A stretch of 64,000 bases of DNA from Catenulispora rubra. Its GTDB lineage: Bacteria > Actinomycetota > Actinomycetes > Streptomycetales > Catenulisporaceae. This document shows positions 45,724 through 54,277 of this stretch, piece after piece. The notes beneath the pieces were generated by a model. It made no database searches and was not told the origin of the DNA. It worked only from the letters and a program-made list of their open reading frames with translations. A program made the position numbers and the translations under genes. Within the stretch, counting starts at the first letter, position 1; the number at the start of each line of letters is the position of its first letter. The stretch lies in NCBI RefSeq assembly GCF_015356825.1, contig NZ_JAACYW010000002.1:91091-155090 (forward strand), read 5' to 3'.

Positions 45724-47059
45724 CCATGCGGTGGCGTTCGATCCGGCCGCGGCGGCCGACACGGCGATCACCGCGATCATGCACGACCTGTCCCACACCA
45801 GCCACAAGGCGGTTGTCGTCGACTCTCCGCCGGGCGCCGGCAAAAGCACCTTGGTGGTGCGCGCGGCCGGCGAACTCGTTGAGGGTGCCGAGCGCCCGAT
45901 CATCGTCGCACAGACCAACAACCAGGTCGACGACCTCATGGTGCGCCTGGCCACCGCACGCCCCGATGCCACCATCGGCCGACTGTCTGCCGGCGGCTAC
46001 TTCCCGCCGCCGGCCGTGTCCGACCCGGTCAACAGCGTTGTCGGCAACACGCTGCGAGACTTGGCCGGCTGCCAGATCATCGTCGGAACCTCAGCCAAGT
46101 GGGCCACGGTTCGCGACGGCACGTTCGGCTGGGCGATCCTCGACGAGTCCTACCAGATGCGCTCCGATCTGCTCCTGCAGATCGTCGAGCGGTTCGACCG
46201 CGGTCTGTTCGTCGGCGATCCCGGACAACTGGACCCGTTCACCGTCGTCGGCACCGAGCGGTGGATCGGGCTGCCGCACGACCCGACGCTCAACGGGGTG
46301 ACGGTGCTGCTGGAACACAACAAGGGCATCCCCGTGCACCGGCTACCGGTCTCCTGGCGCCTGCCGGCATCAGCCGCACCCACCGTCTCTGCGGCGTTCT
46401 ACCCCTTCGAAGGCTTCCGCGCCGGCACCGGCCTGGATGTCCGTGCTTTGGAGTTCCGCACCGCCGGGTTCGGCGGCTCCCACCTCGACGAGACGTTGAG
46501 GATGGCGTTCACCACCGGATGGGCGCTGCACGAGCTACCACGCCGCCATGTCCCGCGTACCGACGCCGAAACCATCCAGACTGCCGCCGACCTGGCCGCC
46601 CGCCTGCTGGAGCGTGGCGCGGTCGGTACCTGCGAACGCCATCCGAGTGGCAGGTCCTTGACCGCCGGCGACATCGCCATCGGAGTAGCCCACCGAGACC
46701 AAGCCGACCTGGTGCGCGCCGCGCTCGCCCGCACCGGCAACCCCGCCGTGCCGGCAGTGGCGGTCGACACGGCGAACCGACTGCAGGGACGCGAGTTCGA
46801 GGTCGTCATCGTCGTGCACCCTCTGTCGGGGCGTCGGGATGCCACTGCATTCCACCTGGAGGCGGGACGGCTGTGCGTGCTCACCTCCCGCCACCGCCAC
46901 GCGTGCATCGTCGTCGCCCGCACCGGGATCGGCGACCTGCTGGACAGCCACGCCTCGACCGAGCCGGTGCACCTGTCGGTCGAGGCGAAGTTTCCCGACG
47001 GTTGGGAGGCCAACCAGGTGGTGCTCAGCAAACTTGCCCAGCACCGCGTGGCAGGGTAG
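45713..47059 (+). CDS. Superfamily 1 DNA/RNA helicase (AAA_12/Dna2-like)
   Basis: A 448-residue SF1 ATPase. Motif I VVDSPPGAGKSTLVVRAAGE, motif Ia IIVAQTNNQVDDLMVRLA, motif II FGWAILDESYQMRSD, motif III GDPGQLDPFTVV, motif IV-like LPVSWRLPASA, motif V VDTANRLQGREFEVVIVV and motif VI LCVLTSRHRHACIVV. The pattern is closer to the Upf1/Dna2-type SF1B group than to UvrD. Pairing with a Cas4-like Fe-S nuclease recalls Dna2, in which these two activities are joined in one polypeptide. Last gene of the operon; the wreck of a Wadjet system follows. Confidence 0.85.
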   Translation: MQTDHAVAFDPAAAADTAITAIMHDLSHTSHKAVVVDSPPGAGKSTLVVRAAGELVEGAERPIIVAQTNNQVDDLMVRLATARPDATIGRLSAGGYFPPPAVSDPVNSVVGNTLRDLAGCQIIVGTSAKWATVRDGTFGWAILDESYQMRSDLLLQIVERFDRGLFVGDPGQLDPFTVVGTERWIGLPHDPTLNGVTVLLEHNKGIPVHRLPVSWRLPASAAPTVSAAFYPFEGFRAGTGLDVRALEFRTAGFGGSHLDETLRMAFTTGWALHELPRRHVPRTDAETIQTAADLAARLLERGAVGTCERHPSGRSLTAGDIAIGVAHRDQADLVRAALARTGNPAVPAVAVDTANRLQGREFEVVIVVHPLSGRRDATAFHLEAGRLCVLTSRHRHACIVVARTGIGDLLDSHASTEPVHLSVEAKFPDGWEANQVVLSKLAQHRVAG

Positions 47060-47225
47060 TACCGATGTCGTGCGGGGGAGCCGCTGGCGTCATGCAGAAC
47101 ACGTCGTCGTCGCGAGCCATCTGATCGAGGGGATGGCGCAGCCCGCAAAGCCGTCATTCGCGAGTCGACAATCCGGCTGATTGTGACATATCGATACTCA
47201 GGATCGTGTCGATCGATTGAGCGCG

Positions 47226-48063
47226 TAGATCCGCGAGTTGGAGATCGGGCGCGACCGCATCGCCGGTGGCGGCGCCGTGGCCGCCGCGTCCGGGGATCGG
47301 ATGCTTGACCGATACGCCAACCTCATGGACTTGATCGGCCAGCTGCCTTCGGACTTCAAACGTGTCGAGGAATCCATGCTCGACATGCACCGCCAGATCC
47401 TGCGGGACCTGCGCGACGAAGAAACATGGTCGGCGAGATCCTGGACGCGTACCCGGAGAGCCAGGACCGCCTGTGGCGGACCACCCCCGAGGGTGAGGCC
47501 TTCGACGGCGCCTTCGAGCTGCTGCGAGACGCCGAGCTCACGAACGAGCTGCACGAGCACATCCAGGTGCTTGCTCGGCCACCCGGCCGCCGACGCGCTG
47601 GAGACCGCGTGACGTGACCGAACTGCGCGGCACGGTAACCGTGATCCGCCAGGGCACCAGGGACGTCCTCGACCAGCGGCACCGGCTGTCCAAGACCCTC
47701 AAGGAACACATAGTCAACAACGACCCGTTCCCCGAACGCGAACTCGAGCGAGTCCTTCGCGGCATCCAGCGAGAGCTGATGACCTGGATGGAGACCGCCG
47801 GGCCCGGATCGACGGTCGACGTTGACCTGCTACCCCCTGTGGCAAAGATCAGTTTTCAGCGGGAGAAGACATATGACTCCGCCGCAGCCGCCCCGCCACC
47901 TCCGCTGTAGCCGGCCGACGACGATATCCCCGCCCCGCCGAGCGTGGAAGAGCTCAGGGCCGCGCTGGCCGACCTCTCCGGCCTCGACGATTCCTCCATC
48001 GCCGACGGTACCACCGAGGAGTTCCGCGCCATCTGCCCTGACGGGCGCCGCCGTCGTTTCTAG
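47226..48063 (+). pseudogene. jetA: Wadjet JetA (DUF3375), truncated and frameshifted
   Basis: C-terminal half of a type I Wadjet JetA (kleisin-like). Text runs RELEIGRDRIAGGGAV and DRYANLMDLIGQLPSDFKRV followed by ESMLDMHRQILRDLRDEE; the frame then changes at ~47425 to GEILDAYPESQDRLWRTTPE and LLRDAELTNELHEHIQVL; after another change TELRGTVTVIRQGTRDVLDQ leads to NNDPFPERELERVLRGIQRE and on to 48063, with a stop at 47908. The first ~200 residues are absent. This gene is dead. Confidence 0.8.
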
Positions 48064-48131
48064 CCCCTCTGCCTTGCTGTCCTCCCACCTCGGCGAACGC
48101 CTTGCCGCCGCAGCTGATGAAGGAATCGCCG

Positions 48132-48781
48132 ATGTTTGAGCCCCACTCGTCGGAGACCGACGGCACCGTCGAGGAAACGTTGAGCGGATACGACGGGCAA
48201 TCCGACTCGGCGCAGGATGAGGACCTCGTCGACGGCAGCGACGCCGACCGATTGACGCTCGCCCTGTTCTCCAGTGACGAAGGCGGCCTGTCGTTGGAGC
48301 AACGACTCGCGCTCGTTTGCCTGATGCCGAACAAGTTCGTCTCGGCCACAGGCAACCCCGTCGAGTGGCACGGCATCCGCGAACTCAGCCGGCTGATCAT
48401 TTGCGGCCCCGTTACCGCGTCGAACAGCAGGCCGGTCATGACGACGTCACCGTCGACCGGCAAGAGCTGCTCGATGACATCGCCACGTTCCGGCCGCCGC
48501 ACGCCACCGATCGGTCGCGTGACAGGGGACACATGGAAAACGCCGTCGACAACATGATCACCAGCCGGGCTCTGACCCGGCCCACCGACGACCGGCTGCA
48601 GATCGCCTCGGTCATCGCCGTACTGCTGCCGCTTGCCCGCCTGGCCGAACTGCACGAGTGGCTGATCGCCAAGAACGGCGCCCAAGACTCGGCTGCCGAG
48701 GACCTCGAGACCGACGTCGATGAGGACCCGCAAAACATGGAGGACGCGGACGACGCGGCGGATATGGAGGTGCCGGCGTGA
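48132..48781 (+). pseudogene. jetB: Wadjet JetB (DUF4194), frameshifted
   Basis: The N-terminal frame (48132, MFEPHSSETDG) reaches LFSSDEGGLSLEQRLALVCL, MPNKFVSATGNPVEWHGIRE and SRLIICG. It is then replaced by a second frame with RQELLDDIATFRPPHATDRS, MENAVDNMITSRALTRPTDD and RLQIASVIAVLLPLARLAEL, ending at 48781. Together this resembles a DUF4194 JetB winged-helix protein broken by a shift and probably a deletion near 48410. Its end overlaps the jetC start (GTGA), preserving the original operon geometry. Confidence 0.65.
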
Positions 48782-50165
48782 CCGCGCATCAGGACTTGAT
48801 GTTCTACATCCCCGGGGCCGACGCCGGCATCACGCAGTGGAAGGTCGAGACCCTTCAGCTGGTCAACCGGGGCGGGTTCGCCGGCCATGCCGGCATCTCG
48901 TTCTCGCCCACCTCGACGTCGCTGTCGGGGGCATCCAACACGGGACAGTCCACGCTCCTGGACGCCTACATCGCGGTGATGATGGACTCCTCGATGTCGT
49001 TCAACGGGGCGTCCAACGATGCGACCGTCGGCCGAGCCCGCAGCGCCGACCAGCGCAGTCTGCTGTCCTCAGTGCGAGGCTAAAAGGACATCGGGCGGGA
49101 CAGCACCACCGGGGAACTCGCCGACCAGGTCCTGCGCGGACAGAACGGCACCACCTGGGGTGCGCTCGCGTTGACGTTCATCGATGACAGGCAGCGGCGC
49201 GGCTCTACTACGTGCCGGGCTCGGCGGCCCGCGATAGTGACCTGATTCGCAAAGTGTGCACGATCGACGGCGCCCTGGACTTGCAGGCTCTGGAGCGGTT
49301 CGCAGCCGACAAGTTCGACTGGCGCCCGGTGATCTCCGCGTTCCCGAACCTGAGCATGTACGACAGGTGCAGCGCGTTCTCGCAGGCGTTTTTCACGTGC
49401 CTGGGGATCGGAGCCGGTGGCGACGGGGCTCGGGCGCTGCGACTGTTGGCGCGTTTCCAGGCCGGCTACCAGGTCAGTTCCGTCAATGACCTGTATATCT
49501 CCATGGTGCTGGAGCTGCCCCTTCGGGCTGTGGAGGCTGACCTGCGAGGAGAAGCTGCTGGAGACGGCCGAGGCCACGAACCGCGTCCGGTACGGCTCGA
49601 CCACGACCGACAAGGCCAAGACCGACAAGTCCCAGACACAGAAGGCTCGCACGTGCGATTCAGGGACATCGATCCCGACGGCATCGAGACGGAAATCCAG
49701 GCCAGGCAGCAGTTGCGCGAGGACATTCTCAAGGCCGACGACACGCTCCGGAGACTCCGTACCGACCTGGAAGAGGTCGTACGGCTACTGGGCGAGGCGA
49801 ACAAGGCGTACTACGGCGCCGACACCCGAATGTCGCCGCTCGACCAGGCGTGGAGCGGGTTGGTTGAACGTAAAGACACTGTCAGCGGCGCCATCGACCG
49901 GATCAACGCCCAAGCGGTCACCCTCACGGTGTTCGTAGCGGATGCCGCGGATGTGCCAGTCGCCGCCGCACCCGGCGGCGACACGTCCATATCCGCCTGG
50001 TCAACGCATGGACGGCCGCGATATCGATGGGTTCGGCGCAATGCAACTGAACGCCGGCGTGGTCGGCAATTCCTGACCGGGATGGCTTTCTGGGCGATTG
50101 ATCGTGGCTGTGACGCTCCGCGGGCCCGATCGGACGGGCGTGGTCAGGCGTCGTCACACTGCTGA
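48778..50165 (+). pseudogene. jetC: Wadjet JetC (SMC-like ATPase), internally deleted with Walker A change
   Basis: Start GTG at 48778. The head reads WKVETLQLVNRGGFAGHAGI then SLSGASNTGQSTLLDAYIAV; the Walker A lysine expected in GASGTGKST is Gln. MMDSSMSFNGASND and RSADQRSLLSSVRG follow, then a stop at 49081-49083. Later frames carry LYYVPGSAARDSDLIRKVCT, GIGAGGDGARALRLLARFQA, EEKLLETAEATNRVRYGSTT and a helical stretch to 50165. JetC proteins exceed 1000 residues; less than half remains and the second ATPase half is missing. No jetD follows. Confidence 0.8.
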
Positions 50166-50497
50166 AGAGCCTGCCGCAACATTTCTGCGGCACGTTGCGC
50201 GATCTGGGCCCTGCCTGCACCACGTCCAGATCGAGTGACCCGAGGCACATCTTCGCTTACGTGCATAAGTATGAGACGGAGCGGCGGCTCGTCGAGCAGA
50301 CTCTGTGCAGGCCATCGATAGCACGGGGTCCGCCGCAGGTCAGAGTGTCATCCGCAGCACCGTTTCGTCCATCGGTGCCCTGCTACGGACCTCGCGCAGC
50401 GAGTAAGAACTGATCTACCAGGAGGTCGCCCACCACCATCTTCCATCTACGTTCTCGTAAGAGTTCTACAGCCCTGTAAAAGGCGAGAAGGTGAGCT

Positions 50498-50850
50498 CCC
50501 TTGAACGGCGCGAGCATCGACGGATCCTGGTTCACGTCCATCGCGGACTTCGCCGCTCACACCGGATACCTTCAAGATCCGATGACGGCCAACACGAGTC
50601 TGTCGATCGTACTGCTCGGACGCTTGGCGGTCGGCGGCTGGTGGAACGCCCGCGGGTCCGGCGATCGTGCGGCGGTGACCGCGGCCGCCTGGCCGGCATC
50701 GGCACGATGCCCGCGGCGGTCGTCGGGCTGACGCCGAAGCATCTGTTCGCAGAGCTCGGCCGTGCCGGGCTCTGCCGAACGTCCGTATCGTCGCCTGTTG
50801 CGCGGTCCGGAGCGACTACGCGTTCGGTGCGTGCTGAACCAGAAGGTGCT
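50498..50850 (+). pseudogene. PAP2-superfamily phosphatase remnant
   Basis: Two frames give NGASIDGSWFTSIADFAAHT, TANTSLSIVLLGRLAVGGWW, GIGTMPAAVVGLTPKHLFAE and, in a third frame, ALPNVRIVACCAVRSDYAF before a stop. This matches the N-terminal half of actinobacterial PAP2 phosphatases up to the SDYAFPS catalytic motif, where it breaks off. The catalytic His residues are lost. Confidence 0.6.
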
Positions 50851-51160
50851 GACCGATCCGCCGATCAGGCAGTACGCGGCGAACGGGGTCAGGGTCCGGA
50901 TCGCGGTGTTGGTACCCACGCGCGCGGTCAGGAATCCGATGACGACCTGCCCGTGGATGTGCGCCCCGGCCGGCCCGGTCAGGCTCGGCGGGTTCAGCAC
51001 CCCAGGCCGCTGCGATATGGCCGGCGGGAACGAGAACTTCGCGGCATCCTCGTGACTCGGGCCGCGCAACAGACCGCCGGTCATGGTGATGCTCGAGCGG
51101 GAGATCCCGGCAAGCAGAACCGCTGAGCGGCACGCGGCAGCGTTGGCCGTGTTCACTACG
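50845..51160 (-). pseudogene. uppP: Undecaprenyl-diphosphatase (UppP/BacA) C-terminal remnant
   Basis: Minus-strand text AVLLAGISRSSITMTGGLLR followed by GPSHEDAAKFSF matches the UppP motif (GxSRSG.T...GLLRG.S...AA.FSF); then PSLTGPAGAHIHGQVVIGFL and AIRTLTPFAAYCLIGGSVST follow the family order. The N-terminal half and several inter-helix segments are missing. It converges with the PAP2 remnant, so two lipid-phosphate phosphatase genes have decayed side by side. Confidence 0.6.
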
Positions 51161-51309
51161 ATGCTGCGCGGGGCTCTAAGTCACCTGGACGCCCTGCCGG
51201 TTCGCGATAAAGCCCTACGCCCACGATGCGCCGTCTTGTCTCGGCCTGCGTCTCCCGCGAGTTCATCGCCCGGCATCCGGGTGACGTTGTTCACCCGACC
51301 GCCATGCTG
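51161..51309. other. No gene seen
   Basis: Degenerate sequence between the uppP remnant and the next coding-like piece. Confidence 0.35.
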
Positions 51310-51527
51310 CGCACGCCGAGGCCGAACGTCGGCGGGACGCACCGGCGCCGTACACCCGTCGGGCGAAAACCTGCACGAGCGGGTGGACCAGTGGCGAGGC
51401 GCTCGACGGTGCGATCCGGGCGCCGATCCTGGAAAGGCTGCGGCTGACGCGGCCGGCCGAACGTGCCGCGATGATCGCTGGTCTGGCCGCCGCCGAGCAG
51501 AACCTGGAACTGCCAAGAAACCCGTGA
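51310..51527 (+). pseudogene. C-terminal piece of an unrecognised protein
   Basis: One plus frame ending at TGA 51525-51527 reads TSGEALDGAIRAPILERLRL, TRPAERAAMIAGLAAAEQNL and ELPRNP, an amphipathic helical tail with good coding character. No start or upstream domain can be attached. It may belong to a lost gene of the Wadjet region or a mobile element. Confidence 0.4.
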
Positions 51528-51705
51528 ACGCTCATCAGGTACGTCGGCCAGAAGCAATGATATGAAGGAATCGGATCAGACACCGAGACTGCCTGGACGA
51601 ATAGTTCGGTGTCCCTACCCCAGATCGCGTGACGGATGTTCGTCGACCGGGATGGCGGGCAGGTGGTATTGCTTTGTCTGCCCGCCATCCCTGGGCCGTC
51701 GCCGG

Positions 51706-51849
51706 TTACTGGTTCACGCAGCAGACGGCGTTGGTGCAGGTCGGCGCGTAGGCGCCGCCGGTGATGTCCTCCAGCTCGGCCTCGCTGATCTCGTTCGACT
51801 CCTCGACGGGAGCGAGCTCGAGTTCGGTGACGGTGGTGGTTTCGGCCAT
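51706..51849 (-). CDS. Predicted ribosomally synthesised peptide precursor (GG leader, Cys-rich core)
   Basis: A 47-residue peptide. The acidic leader (residues 1-32) ends SEAELEDITGG, a classic double-glycine site for a C39 peptidase. The predicted core is AYAPTCTNAVCCVNQ (15 residues, three Cys, two Thr). ATG at 51849 has a near-perfect ribosome site (AGGGAGGTG). The gene is 5 bases downstream of the C39-peptidase/ABC exporter gene, which would cleave and export it. No lanthionine synthetase or cyclodehydratase is present, so any modification must come from the ATP-grasp, decarboxylase or radical SAM genes nearby, or the core may be only disulfide-bonded. Confidence 0.85.
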   Translation of the reverse strand: MAETTTVTELELAPVEESNEISEAELEDITGGAYAPTCTNAVCCVNQ

Positions 51850-51854
51850 GGTGT

Positions 51855-54107
51855 TCACCTCCCTTCCCTGGTGTTGTCGGGTTGTGGCCGCGGCATCGTG
51901 ACGGTGTCGAGTGCGAGACCCGGCGTGTCGGTGGTGCCGCGGTGGCCGTTGAGTTGCGCGCCGACGAGGGCCGCGTAGCGCCCGTCGTGCGCGAGGAGTT
52001 CGGTGTGGGTGCCGTGCTCGACGAGGTGCCCTTCGTGCAGGACGAGGATGTTGTCGGCGTCCTGCACGGTACTCAGGCGGTGCGCGATGATGATCTGGGT
52101 GCACGCCAGGGTGGTCAGGTTGCGGTGGATGACGGTCTCGGTGAGTGCGTCCAGGTGGCTGGTGGCCTCGTCGAGGAGCAGGACTCTGGGGTGGCGCACG
52201 AGGGCGCGGGCGATGGCCAGGCGTTGGCGTTGTCCGCCGGACAGGCCGCCGCCGCGTTCGGTGAGCCGGGTCTGGTAGCCCTGCGGCATGGCTGTGATCT
52301 CGGTGTGCAGGGCCGCCAGCCGGGCGGCATGCTCGATGGCTTCCGGTGTGACTTCGAGGTCGTGGAAGGCGATGTTCTCGCTGATGGTCCCGGAGAAGAC
52401 GTGCGGCTCCTGGAGGACGGTGCCGATCTGGGAGCGCAGGGCGCGCAGGTCGGTGGTGCCCACGTCGGCGCCGTCGATGCGGATGGCGCCGGTCGTCGGC
52501 GGATACAGGCCGATGAGCAGCATGGCCAGGGTCGTTTTCCCGGTGCCGGATGCGCCGACGATCGCGACGCGGGTGCCGGCGGTGACGCTGACGGTGATGT
52601 CGTGCAGCACCGGTGCGCTGTAGGGGTCGTATCTGAAGTTGACCTGCTCCAGTTTGATACGTCCGCCGAGCGGAGAGCGTGCCGCTGCCGGTTCGGAGGC
52701 CGGGACGGCGCGGTCGGGGTACTCGGCGGGGGTGTCGAGGACGTCGGCGAGGCGGTGCAGTTGTGCGCCGGCCATCTGCAGTCGTTGCCCGTTGGCGGCC
52801 AGTACCGACAGTGGGACGACGCTGGCCGCAGCAAGCCACGTCAACGCGATCGCGGTACCTGCGGATAGGTCGCCGGCCAGCACGCGGACGGTGCCGAGCC
52901 ACAGCACCAGCAGCGGTGTCAGGGTACGAAGTCCGGTGGAGAAGGTCTCGAGCAGCGCGGTCAGATGGGTACGGCGCAAGGTGGCACGCATCCAGACCAG
53001 GAACAGCACCGTCCAGCGGTCCAGTGCCCGCTGCTCGGCAGCGGAAGCCTTCAAGGTGGTGATGCCTTCGATGGCTTCGGTCATGTGCCGGTAGGCCTCG
53101 GCCTGGGCAGCCAGTTCGGTGGACATCCGGTCTCGGGCGGCGGGCAGGGACAGGACCAGCAGCAGCCCCTGGACGATGATCACGGCGAGGACCACCAGCG
53201 CCAGGGGGATGTCGACGATGGCCATCAACGCGAGGTAGGCGCTGACCATGACCAGGTCGATGGCGGCGGTCAGGGTTTGGGCGGTGAGCAGTTCGCGGAG
53301 CATCGCGATGCTGGAGACGCGCAGCAGGATGTCGCCGGTGCCGCGGCGTTGGAAGTAGCCCAGAGGCAGCCGGAGCAGGTGTGCGCAGAACCCGATCATC
53401 GCCTGGGTGTCCAGGCGGCCTTGCAGGTAGATGATCAGCGCGGAGCGCAGGTAGGTGGTGACGAGCTGCGCGGCGAACACGACCGCGATGCCGATCCCGA
53501 TGAGGTCGAGCAGCGAGTGGTTCTTGGCGGGGACGACCTTGTCGAGGATGACGGCGGCCAGCAGTGGCAGCCCGAGGCCCAGGAGTTGGGCGACGGTGGA
53601 GGCGCCGAGCATCTGGATCAGCGGCAGCCGGGTCCCGGGCATGTGCAGCAGAGCACGAAGATAGCGGCGCCAGAATGGCGCGGCGGTGGGGCGTTGCTGT
53701 TGGAAGTCCGGACCCGGTTCGGCGACCAGAATCACCTTGCCGACCTCAGCGTGGAACTGCGCGGTGGACAGGGTGCGCCGGCCGCGGCCGGGGTCGAGGA
53801 TGTCGACGCGATGGCCGCGGACGCGTTCGACGACGACGAAGTGGTCGCGCCCCCAGTGAGCGATCGCGGGCAGCGGAGTGCCATTCGGGCTGTCCGGCCC
53901 GGGACGGACAGCTTTGACGGTCAGACCGATGCTGCGCACGGCCCGCGCGACGGCGGCGGCGCTGGCGCCGTCGCGGCCGATCGCGCAGATCTCGCGGGCT
54001 TCGCGCAGCGTCAGGTGGTGTCCGTGGTGGCCGGCGACCATGGCCAGGCACGCGGCGGCGCACTCGGCGTCGCTGCCCTGCAGGATCAGCGGTACTCGGC
54101 GCGTCAC
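51855..54107 (-). CDS. Peptidase-containing ABC transporter (C39 peptidase, PCAT)
   Basis: A 750-residue bifunctional exporter. Residues ~5-130 are a C39 peptidase: oxyanion Gln and catalytic Cys16 in LILQGSDAECAAACLAMVAG, then the His in AIAHWGRDHFVVVERV and the Asp in VDILDPGRG. Residues ~165-450 carry the six-helix exporter domain. The ATPase domain has Walker A VGASGTGKTTLAMLLIGL, signature LSGGQRQRLAIARAL and Walker B VLLLDEATSHLD. It should cut the precursor after ITGG and export the core. GTG at 54107 overlaps the stop of the small membrane gene. Confidence 0.93.
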   Translation of the reverse strand: MTRRVPLILQGSDAECAAACLAMVAGHHGHHLTLREAREICAIGRDGASAAAVARAVRSIGLTVKAVRPGPDSPNGTPLPAIAHWGRDHFVVVERVRGHRVDILDPGRGRRTLSTAQFHAEVGKVILVAEPGPDFQQQRPTAAPFWRRYLRALLHMPGTRLPLIQMLGASTVAQLLGLGLPLLAAVILDKVVPAKNHSLLDLIGIGIAVVFAAQLVTTYLRSALIIYLQGRLDTQAMIGFCAHLLRLPLGYFQRRGTGDILLRVSSIAMLRELLTAQTLTAAIDLVMVSAYLALMAIVDIPLALVVLAVIIVQGLLLVLSLPAARDRMSTELAAQAEAYRHMTEAIEGITTLKASAAEQRALDRWTVLFLVWMRATLRRTHLTALLETFSTGLRTLTPLLVLWLGTVRVLAGDLSAGTAIALTWLAAASVVPLSVLAANGQRLQMAGAQLHRLADVLDTPAEYPDRAVPASEPAAARSPLGGRIKLEQVNFRYDPYSAPVLHDITVSVTAGTRVAIVGASGTGKTTLAMLLIGLYPPTTGAIRIDGADVGTTDLRALRSQIGTVLQEPHVFSGTISENIAFHDLEVTPEAIEHAARLAALHTEITAMPQGYQTRLTERGGGLSGGQRQRLAIARALVRHPRVLLLDEATSHLDALTETVIHRNLTTLACTQIIIAHRLSTVQDADNILVLHEGHLVEHGTHTELLAHDGRYAALVGAQLNGHRGTTDTPGLALDTVTMPRPQPDNTREGR

Positions 54108-54277
54108 GCCAGCCGCCCGATGCGGAAGGCCAGCACCGTCCCGATGACCGTGAGCAGGACCAGGCCGGCCCAAAGCAGCCGGAGGAACACCGGCCGGACG
54201 GTCGGCGGGAACAGGGTGTCCCGTTCGGTGTCGAGTCGGCGTTGGCCGTCGTCGCCGAACAGGCTGTCCGGGTTCAT
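54104..54277 (-). CDS. 57-residue single-span membrane protein in peptide operon
   Basis: Translation-coupled on both sides: its ATG overlaps the decarboxylase stop (ATGA) and its TGA overlaps the exporter's GTG. The sequence starts MNPDSLFGDDGQRRLDTERD, followed by one membrane helix (FLRLLWAGLVLLTVIGTVLA) and a short basic tail (FRIGRLA). The cytoplasmic N-terminus plus single helix resembles only the first part of an HlyD-type adaptor; the periplasmic part is absent. A role as accessory subunit of the exporter is inferred from its position. Confidence 0.75.
   Translation of the reverse strand: MNPDSLFGDDGQRRLDTERDTLFPPTVRPVFLRLLWAGLVLLTVIGTVLAFRIGRLA

Noticed and set aside
50166..51527. 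Search for a jetD (DUF3322/DUF2220) gene after jetC
   Set aside because: No motif of the JetD topoisomerase-like protein was found; the region contains PAP2 and UppP remnants instead.
51850..52902. Extension of the precursor peptide frame to nearly 400 codons
   Set aside because: The upstream part is antisense-like, Arg/Pro-rich shadow of the exporter gene; the strong ribosome site defines the 47-aa peptide.
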